A stretch of 64,000 bases of DNA from Sordaria brevicollis (GCA_033439795.1 JAUTDP010000007.1:1364001-1428000); one strand, 5' to 3'; shown: positions 22,540 through 36,322, counted from the first letter of the stretch. The notes: generated from the sequence alone by a model not told the origin. Translations and numbers: made by a program.

Positions 22540-25450
22540 AAGTAATTAATAATCCGATTAAAAATATTTTATTAAAATATAAAGAAATTGTACGAGAGAG
22601 GGAAATTACTATTCGAATAAGAGGAGATTTATAATATTATAACGATTTAAAAATTAAATAAGAATTTGAATAAAGATATTTATTATTTATAGGGTAATAA
22701 ATATATTAGGGTAGATTATTTAAAAAAGGGGAGGGCGGTTATTTACGTAAATAAAAGATAGAATTTTAGGGATTTAGATTTTTATATCGGAAGAGATTAG
22801 GCCTTTGTAATATTTAAAAATTTAAAGGAATTATTAACCGTTTATTCGATTTATTCCCCTATTAAAATATATAAAATATTAGAATACGAATAAAGGTTTC
22901 CCTTCTTTAAATTCTTCGAGGAAAAATTTCCGGTAAGATATTAAATCGTAGCCGTCGGGGATTTTAACCTTTATTATCCTAATTAGGATTTAGAAAATAG
23001 AATTAACCTAAAAGCCGAAAAATTTTTTATATAAGTATAATAGTAATATATATAATTTATTACCCTTAAAAGGGAATTAATTTATATAAATAATGTAATA
23101 TAAAAAGAAAGAAATAAAATAATTAATTACGTATAAATAATATTAAAAGTCGAAATTAAATATTAGGGGGCGTAATAGTGCGAATAAACCGGTTCGGATT
23201 ATTATTTTTAAAAAGTTTAGGTCTATATTAGAAGAAAGGTTAAAAAAGTAGAAATAAAAGAAAATTATAATTAAAATTTAATAAATATAAAAAAGGTACG
23301 AAAGGTAACGTTATAACGGATTTCGGTCCCGGCGAAAATTAATACGAAAAAGGAATTAGAATTTATATTTAATAAATTCGATAAAGAATTTATAAATATA
23401 ATAAAGGAATTCGTCCTATATTAAAAAAAAGGTCGAAGGAAAAAAGCGAGGTAATAAACGTTAAAATATAAAATAATAATAAAAAATACAAAGCGGAAAT
23501 AGTAAAAATAATATAAAGAAAAGATATTTTCGAATTAAATAAAATTCGTAGAAATATTAATAAAAAAAAAAAGGATTAATATAAAAATTTAATAAATAAT
23601 ATAGCGAAAAGGTATTAAAAAAGCGTCGAAGAATTTAAATAAATTTTAAACCTTTGAAAAATAAGTTTATACCTAAAATTATTTACTAATAAACTTGCCC
23701 AAATTTTTAATTTTTAAATAATACGAAGGAATAAAAAAAATCGAAGATTATAACGGTAAAGCGAATATTTTTGCCGAATGTTTTTTCCCGAAGGTAAATA
23801 TCTTTACGGATTATTTACCTAATTAAACCCTTCTTTTAAATATTGGCGATTCGTTATTTATTAACGAATTAATTATTAAAGAAAATATTTAAGAGGTTTT
23901 ATTTTGGATAATTCTGAATAAAATACCGGGCGTCGATTAATATTCGAATAAATTTTTAAAAATTTATAAGGAATTATTCCGAAAAGTTATAGCCGCTTTT
24001 ATAGTTATAAATTTTCGTTTTAAATATTTCCTATAACGGTTTAAGAATACGAAAATAATCGTTTTTAAAAAGCTAGGAAAAACCGCCGTATAATAAAAAT
24101 TAACCGGCGTATAGAGGTTAATTTTATTATTAAATAACGTTGGGAAAATTTTCGAAGCGTTCGTTATTAAAAAATTTATTTAAACCGTGGAAGAGTTTAA
24201 CTTTTTACTAAAGGGCTAAATAAGTAATTGGGTAGGCCGTTCGACCGAATTTATTATTTATATTATTATAGATATTATATATATAGTTTAAAAATTCGGA
24301 GCCGTTACGTCGTTAATACTCTTTAATTTTAAAAGCGTATTTAATAAAATTAATTATAAATAATTATTGTATACTTTATAAAAAATGCGATTTTTATAAT
24401 AAATTTTTAAATAGGTAACGAATTTTATTAACGGATAAAGAGGTTCCTTCTTCTTCGACGACGAAATATCCGTTCCTTACGCTATAAAAATTAAAATACT
24501 TTAAAGCTCCCCCCTCTCTTTAATTCTTTTTATCTTCTTTATTATTTTATTATATTATAAATTAATTATAGTTAAAAATACAATTATAATTGGTTTCGCT
24601 AATAATATTAATATCGTCGCCGTAGCGAAGATTACCGAAGAAAATTATAAAATATTTTAAATAATATAGGAAATTTATTCCGAATAAATAAGGGAAAAAA
24701 ATATAAAATTTAAAGCGAATAAAACGGAATTAATATATTTTATACGGACGAAAATACTAAAAATAGAGATTTTTTAATTTAAGGATATTATATTTTAACC
24801 GACGGAATTAATAAAATTCTTAAATATTTAATTAAATTATAAATTTAATTATCGAATTTACGTAAAAGTTATTAAAAAGAAAATAAAGATTTAAATAAAT
24901 ATATTAACCCAATTAATTATAAAGATTTAGGGTTATTCCTTTATTTATACGAAGGAAATTTATACTAAATATATTCGAAGTGTAATTATATATAGAGCTT
25001 TAGCCTTTTATTAACCGATAGAAATATATAATAAACCCCGAAGAATAATAATCGGATTAATTAAATATTAAATTAAATATTTAAAAATCGTCGCCGAGGC
25101 GTATAAAATTATATTAATATAGAATTTTAAAACGGAAATTTTTTACTTACTATTCAATTTCTATTTTAATAAACGGGTAAGGGCTTTCGAAAAGAAATTC
25201 GCCCGTACGGATTAAGCTAAATTCGTCTAAAAAATAATAATTTAAGTAATTAATTATATTTAAATAAAACGAATAAAAAGTCGATTATTTATTAATAGAC
25301 TAGAAAGTAATACCGCTAAAATTAAATAGGTAGAAGAATAAGCACCGACGGAAAACTTTATAGCAATTATAACGGGACCGCCCCTAATAATAAGCGTACC
25401 TATTTAATTATTATAACCGCCGGAATTTTTAACCCTCAATTAAAAAATAT
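22540..25450 (+). pseudogene. LINE L5 ORF2 (endonuclease and reverse transcriptase)
   Basis: Endonuclease: KKGRAVIYVNKR (near 22720), SIYSPIK (near 22845), and the catalytic VGDFNLYYPN motif (22954-22977), typical of APE-type LINE nucleases that nick the target. Reverse transcriptase: LLNNVGKIFEAFVIKKFI (24120-24180), FNFKSVFNKINYKQLLYTL (24320-24375), SSPLSLILFIFFI (24505-24545) and the catalytic box GFANNI (24592-24609), where the two Asp of GFADDI are replaced by Asn. TGAT to TAAT changes by RIP explain this exactly. Replacement of the catalytic Asp pair and the many stops make the enzyme dead. The C-terminal limit is unclear. Confidence 0.85.
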
Positions 25451-27560
25451 AATTAAAAGATACTACGAAGAGAAAATAAATATTACGCTATAATTATTAA
25501 TTAATAATAATAGTAATTAAATTAAATCGGCGGTATAAATTTATAATTATTAATTTCGACCCGAAATTTAATAATACTATAATAAAACGGTATATAGTCA
25601 ATTAAAAAAAAAAAAACGGAAGAGAATTTAACCTTCGAAGGACGATAAAGATTATTATTTATTAATAAAAACGAAGAGCTCCCTCTTCGTCTAAGCGAAA
25701 ACGGAAATAATCGGCCTTAAAGCCTTCCTTTTTTAAAGGAGAATCCCCGATATTAATACCCCTATTTATTCGTACAAATTAAAACGGGAAATATTTTATT
25801 ATATTATATTCGAATATTTCCGGATAATAAATACGTAATTTATAATAATTAATTAGCCGTAAACGTAGGAATAATTTTAAATTTATTTAAACGATAAAAT
25901 TAAAGCTGAAAGAATTTTATTATAAGCACTTTAATTAGGACGATTAAATAAATACCGCTTAGTAATCGAATTAAAAGAGGAGCGGCGAAACGAATTCGCT
26001 TACTATTTTTAATTTTCTTTTTTTCTTTTTTTTTTACTTTTATTTACTAATATATTAGAATAAAGACGGGGGAAGATTTTTATTTAATTAAAAATTTATC
26101 GGGCCGCGAAAGCAACGACTTATTTAATTATTATTTTTTCTTACGATTAATTAAAGCCTTTAATATTTTATTATTATCGGCGAATAAACGGTTCTATTTA
26201 TCGAATTAATAAATATATTAACGTATAATATTAATTATAAATTAACGTTAAGCGAATTAATTATTATTAATAGGAATAGGATTAGTAAAACGAATAGCCG
26301 GCGAATTAATTTCTATCGGAGAATTATTATAGGAAGGTATACGAATACTATTATTATTTAAGGGAATTCTACTACTATTACTATAAAATAAATTACTATT
26401 ACTACTATAGGGTAAATTATTATTATTATTATAAAGGATACTATTTAAAAGAATACGACTACCGATTAAATTATCCTTATTAAAAAGGAGGAATTCGCAA
26501 TAATTTTTTTAAAAATAATTATTAACTAATTACTTTTTATAGTGGGTAAATTACTTTAAAGTATTAGTAAAGCCGTTATTAATAAGGTAAAAGCGAATTG
26601 TACCAGTAAATTCTTTAGTAACGATACGGAAGCGGATAAAATAATCGCGGAATTCGCTATTAATCGGGTCTTTATTAATAACCTTCTCTTAAAAAATATT
26701 ATAAAAATTATAAAAATTACGAAATATATCGATTATATAATACAAAACCGCTAAAATATATTAAATAATTTAATTAAATTTATTTAAAAGTAAATTAGAA
26801 TAAGAAACGTTAATAATATAAAAAATAGTAATTTATTCGGGTAATTAGGGATATAATAAATCGATTTAATAACGGCTTTTATATAAATATTATAATCCGG
26901 GATAATTAAAAAAGAAAAAAGGGCCTTAATTAATTAAAAAGTATAAACAAAATATAGGGGATTACAGATATAACTTCGGAAAGGTTAATATAAAGATAAA
27001 ACGTAATAGAAAGAGGATTTACCCTTTTTCCAATATATAAAAGAATTTATTATTAATAAAACGTTTAATAATACGCTCGAAATTAATCTTAATATTAATA
27101 TTAATTATATTAAATATAGGGGTCGGCGAAGGAGGGCGAAGGGGAAACGAATTTTTACCCTTATTTTCGTTGGAAGTTTCTATTATTTTATAAAGCGTTT
27201 TAATGTATTTTTAATAGGGAATAATTATTTCGAATCGATTATTATTATTATTAAAGGAAAGAAAAATTTAAAAAGGCCCGGGGGATAGGAGGGTTTTTAT
27301 ATTTAAGGGAAAGAGGTTTTTATATTAATATAAACTGTAGTAGAAATATAATTATTATAGGGGGAGGAAAAGGATAAAAAGAGTAAAGGAAGGTTTAATA
27401 GTTAAGAAATTTAATAGCGGTTAAAAAAGCAAATAGGCGGGGGAGCGGAAGGTAGAAAGCGGTAATAAATAAAAGGATGGAATAGCGGATTAAAAAGGTA
27501 AAATAGTTTAATATTTTTATATAACGGTAAATAAAAGGGATAAGACGGATATTAATTGCG
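25450..27560. other. LINE 3' module of unclear coding strand
   Basis: This 2.1-kb part is conserved in L1, L3, L4, L5, L7 and L8 but I cannot name a domain in it. Frames with few stops exist on both strands. One is on the LINE minus strand and is Ser/Asn-rich (visible on the plus strand in reversed L3 at about 16740-17330, with KEFTGVIRLRF and DNLIGGYIPLGNI). Another is on the LINE plus strand and is charged (in L6 DGLYVGIVTRDGREGEKG, then EKLAQRQNVAEGRL). A C-terminal extension of ORF2 or an extra antisense gene are both possible. Confidence 0.4.
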
Positions 27561-27749
27561 TTGGCGGTAAATATATATTATAATCGTAAAACGCCGAAGA
27601 AGCGGCGCGGATAAGTCCGCGCTGGGAATTATAGCCGGGGTTTTTGTCCGGGGCGTTTAACGCTTATAGTTTTATCCTACGGAAAATCGGAAATAGACCC
27701 TATACTATATTGGCGCTATAGATTTAATTAGGGAATAAGAATCTTATTT

Positions 27750-27762
27750 GCCTTTATAACGT
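27750..27762. repeat. Right target-site duplication of L5
   Basis: gcctttataacgt, identical to 20767-20779. LINE L4 resumes directly after it. Confidence 0.95.
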
Positions 27763-28182
27763 TTAAAAATTTAAAGGAATTATTAATTATTTATTCGATT
27801 TATTCCTTTATTAAAACGTATAAAATATTAGAATACGAATAGGGGTTTCCCCTCTTCGAACTTTTCGAAGAAAAACCCCCGGTAAAATATTAAATTATAG
27901 CCGTCGGGGATTTTAATTTCTATTACCCCGATTAGGATTTAGAAAATAAAATTAGCTTAAGAATTGAAAAATTCTTTATATAAGTATAACGGTAGTATAT
28001 ATAATTTATTATTTTTAAAAGGGAGCCGATTTATATAAATAATATAATATAAAAAGAGAAAAATAGAATAAGCGATTACGTATAAATAATATTAAAAATT
28101 AAAATCGAATATTAAGGGGTATAATAGTACGAATAAACCGATTTGGATTATTATCCTTAGGAAATTTAGATTTATATTAAAA
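27763..28182 (+). mobile_element. LINE copy L4, middle part (endonuclease)
   Basis: Resumes L4 after L5. Contains the endonuclease motif GVGDFN-type box intact (27900-27916) and ends at atttatattaaaa (28170-28182), the target duplication of L6. Confidence 0.85.
28170..28182. repeat. Left target-site duplication of L6
   Basis: atttatattaaaa, 13 bp, identical to 29060-29072. Confidence 0.9.
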
Positions 28183-29059
28183 ATAAGTAAGATTCTTATT
28201 CCCTAGCTAAATTTATAGCGCTAATATAGTATAGGGTCTATTTCCGATTCCCCGTAGGATAAAACCGTAGGCGTTAAACGCCTTAGATAAAAACCCCGGT
28301 TATATTTTTCGGCGTAGACTTATCTACGCCGCTTCTTCGGTATTTTACGATTATAATATATACCCACCGCTAACGCGATTAATATCCGTCTTATCCCTTC
28401 TATTTACCGTTACGCTAAAATATTAAATTATTCCGCTTTCCTAATCCGCTATCCCGTCCTTTATTTATTATTACTTTTTACCTTTTATACTTCTATTTAT
28501 TTATCCTTTTAACCGCCTTTAAATTTCTTAATCGTTAAATTTTCTTTTATTCCTTTTATCCTCTTCCTCTTCCTATTATAATTATATTTCTATTATAATT
28601 TATATTAATATAAAGACTTCCTTCCTTTAAATATAAAAACCCTTTATCCTTTTAAATCTTTTTAGGTTTTTCCTTCCTTTAATAATAATAATCGATTCGA
28701 AATAGTTATTCCCCGTTAGAAACGCGCTAAAGCGCTCTGTAAAATAATAAAGACTTCCGACGAAAATAAGGGCGAAAATTCGTTTCCCTTTCGCCTTCTT
28801 TCGCCGACCCTTATATTTAGTACGGTTAATACCGATATTAAAATTAATTTCGAACGTATTATTAAACGCCTTATTAGTAATAAATTCTTTTATATATTGG
28901 AGAAAGGGTAAGTCTTCCCTCCGCTACGTTCTGTCTTTGCGCTAACTTCTCCGAAGCCGTGTCCGTACTCCCCCGTATTTCGCCTATACCCTCTAGTTGG
29001 CTGAGGCCCTTCTCTCCTTCCCGGCCGTCCCGGGTTACGATGCCTACATAGAGGCCGTC
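28183..29059 (-). mobile_element. LINE copy L6: reversed, 5'-truncated (877 bp), partly free of RIP
   Basis: Begins with the reversed LINE 3' end (taagtaagattcttattcc) and is flanked by a perfect 13-bp duplication atttatattaaaa (28170-28182, 29060-29072). It holds only the last 877 bp of the LINE. From about 28900 to 29059 the sequence is GC-rich with normal CpA/TpG, in sharp contrast to the left part. On the minus strand this part has an open frame, DGLYVGIVTRDGREGEKG and onward, the least damaged text of the LINE 3' module in the window. Confidence 0.9.
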
Positions 29060-29072
29060 ATTTATATTAAAA
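29060..29072. repeat. Right target-site duplication of L6
   Basis: atttatattaaaa, identical to 28170-28182. L4 continues from here. Confidence 0.9.
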
Positions 29073-32000
29073 GAAAGGTTAAAAAAGCGGAAATAGAAGA
29101 AGGTTATAATTAGAATTTAATAAATATAGAAAAGGTATAAAAGGTAGCGTTATAATAGATTTCGGTTTCGGCGAGGATTAATACGAAAGAGGAATTAGAA
29201 TTTATATTTAATAAATTCGATAGAGAATTTATAAATATAGTAGAAGAATTCGTCTTATATTAGAAAAAAGGTCGAAGGAAAAGAATGAAATAATAGACGT
29301 TAGAATATAAAATAGCAACGAAAAATATAAAGCGGAAATAATAAAAATAATATAGGGAAAGGATATTTTCGAATTAGGTAAAATTTATAGAAATATTAAT
29401 AAAGAAAAGAAAAATTAATACGAAAATTTAATAAATAATATAATAAAAAGGCGTTAAAAGGGCGTTGAAGAATTTAAATAAATTTTAAACCTTTAAAAGA
29501 TAGGCCCGTACCCGAAGCTATTTATTAATAGAACCGCCCAAATTTTTAATTTTTAAATAATATAAGGGAATAAAAGAAATTGAAGATTATAATAATAAGG
29601 CGAATATTTTCGCCGAACGTTTCTTTCCGAAGGTAAACGTTTTTATAAATTATTTACCTAATTAAACCCTTTTTTTAAATACCGGCGATTTATTATTTAT
29701 TAATAAATTAATTACCGAAGAGGATATTTAAAATATTTTATTTCGGATAATTCCGAATAAAACACTAAACGTTAATTAATATTCGAATAAATTTTTAAAA
29801 ATTTATAAGGAATTATTCCGAAAGGTTATAATTACTTTTACGGTTACGAATTTTCGTTTTAAATATTTTTTATAGCGGTTTAAGAATATAAAAGTAATTA
29901 TTCTTAAAAAGCTAAGAAAAACCGCCGTATAATAAAAATTAGCCGGTGTATAAAAATTAATTTTATTATTAAATAACGTCGGGAAAATTTTTAAAGCGTT
30001 CGTCGTTAAAAGATTTATTTAAACTGCGGAAGAATTTAACCTTTTATTAAAAGGCTAAATAAATAATTAAATAGGCCGTTCGATCGAATTTACTATTTAT
30101 ATCGTTATAAATATTATATATACGGTTTAGAAATTCGGAACCGTTATATTACTAATATTCTTTAATTTTAAAAGCGTATTTAATAAAATTAATTATAAGT
30201 AATTACTATATATTCTATAGGAAATACGATTTTTATAATAGATTTTTAAATAAGTAACGAATTTTATTAATAAATAAAAAAATTCCTTCTTTTTTAATAA
30301 TAAAATATCTGCTCCTTACGTTATAGAAATTGGAATACCCTAAAATTCCCTTTTCTTTTTAATTCTTTTTATCCTCTTTATTATTTTATTATATTATAAA
30401 TTAATTATAATTAAAAATATAATTATAATTGGCTTCGCCAATAATATTAATATTATTGCTATAATAAAGATTACCGAAGAGAATTATAGGATATTTTAAG
30501 CAATATAAGAAATTTATTCCGAATAAATAAAGGAGAGAGGTATAGAATTCGAAACGAATAAAACGGAATTAATATATTTTACGTAAACGAGGGTATTAAA
30601 AACGGAAATTCTTTAATTCGGGGATATTATATTTTAACCGATAAAATCGATAAAATTCTTAAGCGTTTAATTAAATTATAAATTTAATTATTAAATTTAC
30701 GCGGAAATTATTAAAAAAAAAATAAAAATTTAAATAAATATATTAACCTAATCAATTATAAAGATTTAGGGTTATTCTTTCGTTCGTACGAAGGAGATTT
30801 ATATTAAGTATATTTAAAGTACGATTATATATAGAGTTTTAGCCTTTTATTAATTAATAGAAATATATAGTAAATTCCGAAGAATAGTAATCGGATTAAT
30901 TAAATATTAAATTAAATATTTAAGAATTATTATTAGAGTGTATAAAATTATGCTAATATAGAATTTTAAAATAGAAATTTTTTACCTATTATTTGATTTC
31001 TATTTTAATAAACGGGTAAGGGCTTTTAAAGAGAAATTCATTTATATAAATTAGGTTAAATGCGTCCGAAGAATAATAATTTAAATAATTAATTATATTT
31101 AAATAAAACGAATAAAAGGTCGATTATTTATTAATAAATTAGAAAGCGGTACCGTTAAAATTAAATAGGCGGAAGAATAAATATTAATAGAGAATTTTAT
31201 AGCGATTATAGCGGGACTGCCCCTAATAACGGGCGTATTTATTTAATTATTATAACCGCTAGAATTTTTAATCTTCGATTAAGAAATATAATTAAAGGAT
31301 ATTACGAAGAGAGAATAGGTATTGCGTTATAATTATTAATTAATAATAACGGTAATTAAATTAGATTAGCGGTATAAATTTATAATTATTAATTTCGACC
31401 CGAAGTTTAACGATATTATAATAAAATAGTATATAATCGGTTAAAAAAAGAAGAAGCGGAAAAGAACCTAATTTTTAGAAAATAATAAGGATTATTATTT
31501 ATTAACGAAAGTAAAGAGCTCCTTCTTCGTTTAAATGAGAATAGAGGTAATTAGCCTTAAGGTTTTCTTTTTTTAAAGGAGAATCCCTGATATTAATACC
31601 TTTATTTATTCGTATAAATTAAAACGAAAAACGTTTTACTATATTATATTCGAATATTTCCGGATAATAGATATGTAATTCGTAATAATCGATTGGCCGT
31701 AAATATAAGAATAATTCTAAATTTATTTAAATAATAGAATTAAAATTAAAAAATTTTTATTATAAATATTTCGGTTAGGATAATTAAATGAATATTATTT
31801 AATAATTAAATTAAAAGAAGAGTGGTAAAACGAATTCGCTCGCTATTTTTAATTTTCTTTTTTTCTTTTTTTTTTACTTTTATTTATTAATACGTTAGAA
31901 CGAACACGGGGGAAGATTTCTATTTAATTGAGAATTTATTAGGCCGCGAAGGTAATAATTTATTTAATTATTATTTTTTTTTACGATTAATTAAAGTCTT

Positions 32001-33587
32001 TAATATTTTATTATTATCGGCGAATAAATAATTTTATTCCTCGAATTAATAAATATATTAGTATATAATATTAATTACGAATCAATATTAAACGAATTAA
32101 TTATTATTAATAAAAACGGGACCGGTAGGACGAATAATTAACGAATTAATTTCTATTAGGGAATTATTATAGGAAAGTATATAAATACTATTATTATTTT
32201 AAGGAATTTTACCGCTACCGTTACGAAGTAAATTATTACTATTATTATAGAGTAAATTATTATTATTATTATAAGGGATATTACCCAAAGGAATATAACC
32301 GCTAATTAAATTATTTTTATTAGAAAGGAAGAATTCGTAATAACTTTTTTAAAAATAATCGTTAACCGATTATTTTCTATAGCGAATAAATTATTTAAAG
32401 GTATTAGTAAAATTATTATTAATAAAGCGAGGGCGAATTACGCCGGTAAATTCTTTAGTAACGATATAGAGGTAAATAAAATAGTTATAGAATTCGTTAT
32501 TAATTAAATTTTTAATAACGACCTTTTTTTAAAAGGTATTACGGAAATCGTAGAAGCCGTAAGGTATATCGATTATATAATATGAAATTATTAAAAATAT
32601 TAGGTAATTTAATTGAATTTATTTAAAAATAAATTAGAATAAAAAATATTAATAATATAGAGGATAGTAATTTATTCGGGTAATTAAGGATATAGTAGGT
32701 CGATTTAGTAACGGCCTTTATATAAATATTATAATTTAGGATAGCCGGGAAGGCGAGAAGGGCTTTAATTAATTAGAAGGTGTAGGCGAAATACGGAAGA
32801 ATACGGATATAGTTTTAGAGAGGTTAATATAAGGATAAAATATAGCGGAGGGAAAATTTACCCTTTTTTTAATATATAGAAGAATTTATTATTAATAAGG
32901 AATTTAATAATACGTTCGAAATTAATTTTAACGTTAGTATTAATTATATTAAATATAAAAGTTAGTAAAAGAGGGCGAGGGGGAAACGAATTTTCGCTTT
33001 TATTTTCGTCGGAAGTTTTTATTATTTTACGGAACGTTTTAATATATTTTTAACGGAAAATAATTATTTCGAATTAATTATTATTATTATTAAAAGAAGG
33101 AAAAATTTAAAAAGGTTTAAAGGATAAAGGGTTTTTATATTTAAAGGAGGGAGGGTTATACGCTAATATAAACCGTAATAGAAATATAATTATTATAAAG
33201 GGAGGAAAAGGATAAAAAGAATAAAGGAAAATTTAATAATTAAGAAGTTTAATAACGGTTAAAAAAATAAATAAATAGGGGAGCGGAAGGCGGAAGGTAA
33301 TAATAAATAGGGGACGGGACGGCGGATTAAAAAAGCGGAACGGTTTAATATTTTTATATAATAATAAATGGAAGGGATGAAATAGATATTAATCGCATTG
33401 GTAGTAGGTATATATTACGATTATAAAATGCCGAAGAAGCGGCGCGGATAAATTCGCACCGGGAATTGTAATTGGGGTTTTTATCCGGGGTATTTAACGT
33501 TTATAGTTTTATCCTACGGAGAATCGGAGATGGACCTTATACTATATTGGCGCTATAGATTTAGTTAGGGAATAAAAATCTTATTTT
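29073..33587 (+). mobile_element. LINE copy L4, 3' part (RT to 3' end)
   Basis: Continues ORF2 of L4 through the reverse transcriptase, with GFANNI at 30431-30448, then the 3' module and the conserved 3' end at about 33587. The three L4 pieces sum to about 6.3 kb, which equals the full length minus the missing 658-bp 5' end. Confidence 0.85.
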
Positions 33588-33601
33588 ATCCAAAACGAAA
33601 A
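33588..33601. repeat. Right target-site duplication of L4
   Basis: atccaaaacgaaaa, partner of 19390-19403. L3 resumes here. Confidence 0.85.
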
Positions 33602-35356
33602 TTCGCAACCGCGAAAGTAGTTATAATTTTTTAAAATAATTCTTTATAAATTTTTAAAAATTTATTCGAATATTAATTAACGCCCGATACTTTATTCGAA
33701 ACCATCCGAAATAAAATATCCTAAATATTTTTTTTAATAATTAATTTATTAATAAATAACGAATTATTAATATTTAGGGGAAGGGTCTAATTAAATAAAT
33801 AATCCGTAGGGATATTTATTTTCAGGAAGAAACGTTCGGCGAAAATATTTACCTTACCGCTATAATCTTCGATTTTTTTTACTCCCTTATATTATTTAAA
33901 AATTAGGAATTTGGGCGGGTTTATTAATAAATAGCTTCGAATATAAACCTATTTTTCGAAGGTTTAAAATTTATTTAAATTCTTCAACGCCCTTTTAATA
34001 CCTTTTCATTATATCGTTTACTAAATTTTCGCGTTAATCCTTCTTTTCTTTATCGATACTTCTCTAAATTTTACCTAATTCGAAAATATCTTTTCCCTAT
34101 ATTACTTTTATTATTTTTATTTTATATTTTTCGTTTTTATTTTATATTTTAACGTTTATTACCTCGTTCTTTTCCTTCGACTTTTTTTCTAATATAGGAT
34201 AAATTCTTCCGCTATATTTATAAATTCTTTATCGAATTTATTGAATATAAATTTTAATTCCTCTTTTATATTGATTTTCGTTAAAACCGAAATCCGTTGT
34301 AACGCCGCTTTTTATACCTTTTCTATATTTATTAAATTCTAATTATAACCTTCTTCTATTTTTATTTTCCTAACCTTTTTTTTAATATAAATTTTAACTT
34401 ATTAAAAATAATAATTTAAACTAATTTATTCATACCGTTACACCCCTTAATTCTCGGTCTCGACTTTTAATATTATTTATATATAATTAATTATCCCATT
34501 TTTCTCTTTCTATATTATATTATTTATATAGATTAATTCCCTTCTAAAAGTAACGAATTATATACGCTACTATTATATTTATATAAAGAGTTTTTCGGCT
34601 TTTAAATTAATTTTATTCTTTAAATCCCAATTAAAATAATAAAAATTAAAATCCTTAATAATTATAATCTAATATTTTACCGGGGGTTTTTCTTCGAAGA
34701 ATTCGAAGAGGGGAAACTTTTATTCGTATTTTAATATTCTATATATTTTAATAAGGGAATAAATTAAATAAATAATTAATAATTCTTTTAAATTTTTAAA
34801 CGTTATAGAAGTTTAATCTTTTCTAATATAGAAATTTAAGTCCCTAAAATTCTATTTCTTATTTATATAAATAATTACCCTCCCCTTTTTTAAATAATCT
34901 ACCCTAATATACTTATTACCCCGTAAACGATAAATATCTTCGTTCAAATTCTTATTTAACTTTTAAATCGCTATAATATTATAAATTTCTTCTTATTCGA
35001 ATAATAATTTCCTTCTCTCGTACGATTTCCTTATATTCTAATAAAATATTTTTAATCGGATTATTAATTACTTTATAAAAGAATATTTTTTAACTCCGCG
35101 GGTAGAATAAAAGCAGGGGTTTTCTCCTTCTAAATAATCGGTTTAACGGCGGTAATTAAACTGGCACTACTCCGAATACCCGAATTTTAAAAATTTATAA
35201 ATATATTTATTAAGCTTTTAATTATTAATTTTAATTTAATAAAAAGCCCGTTAATCCGTTTATAAGTACGGCCTTTATTTCTACTTTTAAATTCCCTTTT
35301 ATAAATAATAATAATACGGATAGTAAAGGGGGCGTTAAGGAAATCGATATCCCTAT
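33602..35356 (-). mobile_element. LINE copy L3 (reversed), middle part (start of RT, endonuclease, end of ORF1)
   Basis: Minus-strand LINE that joins exactly to the piece ending at 19403. From right to left it holds the end of ORF1 (about 35180-35356), the endonuclease (about 35080-34400) and the N-terminal part of the RT. It is interrupted at 35357 by a 966-bp insertion. Confidence 0.85.
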
Positions 35357-35357
35357 T

Positions 35358-35371
35358 TTGAAGCGGAGCTT
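35358..35371 (+). repeat. Inverted repeat arm, left
   Basis: ttgaagcggagctt, a perfect 14-bp inverted match to 36237-36250. Confidence 0.8.
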
Positions 35372-35843
35372 CAACATTGAGAAGTGTTGAAAAACACGGA
35401 GCAAAGCGTTGAGCGTAGCTTCTTCTATAATACGGTGACCCCCCTGCAATAATCCCTGTAAATCTTCCCGAGGTTTACCCGTCTACCCGAGGACACAATC
35501 CCTGTCGAAAAAAAATTCTCGAGTTGGAATTGGCTGGAATAAACCTTTGCCAAGGCGCTAAGGATTGGACGAGGCTTGGCATTCCAAAGTGAGTCCGATC
35601 AAGACAAAGTGGGTACCAAAATGATGACTAAGCTGAGACGAGTACAATGGTACCACTCACGTGACCGTACCTTGCCTGCCGGCCGAGAAAAACGGCTTTG
35701 AAAAAAAAAACCGACGGATGGAATTTGGAAGGAAAATTTTCGAAAAATTTCGCTAAGTCCCCAAACCTTCTCGCCTACCCGGCACTTTAAAAAAATCGAA
35801 ATAAATTTCGCCGCCCGGGGGGGGTGGAGGGGGCGGAGGGGTA

Positions 35844-36189
<346 letters not shown>

Positions 36190-36236
36190 AAAAAAGGTAT
36201 TAAAGATATAAGAAAAAAATAGAGGAAGTAAATGTT

Positions 36237-36250
36237 AAGCTCCGCTTCAA
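36237..36250 (-). repeat. Inverted repeat arm, right
   Basis: aagctccgcttcaa, the reverse complement of 35358-35371. Confidence 0.8.
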
Positions 36251-36272
36251 GTAAATTTCTGCCCACCTGTAT

Positions 36273-36295
36273 AAAATTTGCCGAAGGCAAATTTT
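36273..36295. repeat. Perfect hairpin, 10-bp stem with 3-base loop
   Basis: aaaatttgcc-gaa-ggcaaatttt, near the right end of the unmutated insertion. A structural feature of the insertion; no terminator role is implied. Confidence 0.8.
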
Positions 36296-36322
36296 GCGGG
36301 GGTACGGGGGCGGCAGCCCTCG

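Larger units (their letters stand above)
20780..27749 (+). mobile_element. LINE copy L5, full length (6,970 bp), RIP-degraded
   Basis: Complete non-LTR retrotransposon bounded by a perfect 13-bp target-site duplication. Order: ORF1 (about 20783-22445), ORF2 with APE endonuclease and reverse transcriptase (about 22540-25450), a 2.3-kb 3' module (about 25450-27560) and a conserved 3' end with GC-rich hairpin words and a short terminal gaatcttat. No poly(A). The endonuclease-then-RT order and the two-ORF structure fit the fungal Tad1 clade; RNase H could not be located. It is the best reference for the other copies. Confidence 0.9.

Noticed and set aside
35231..35449. 72-codon minus-strand open frame
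   Set aside because: Crosses the border between LINE L3 and the unmutated insertion, so it is a chance junction frame.
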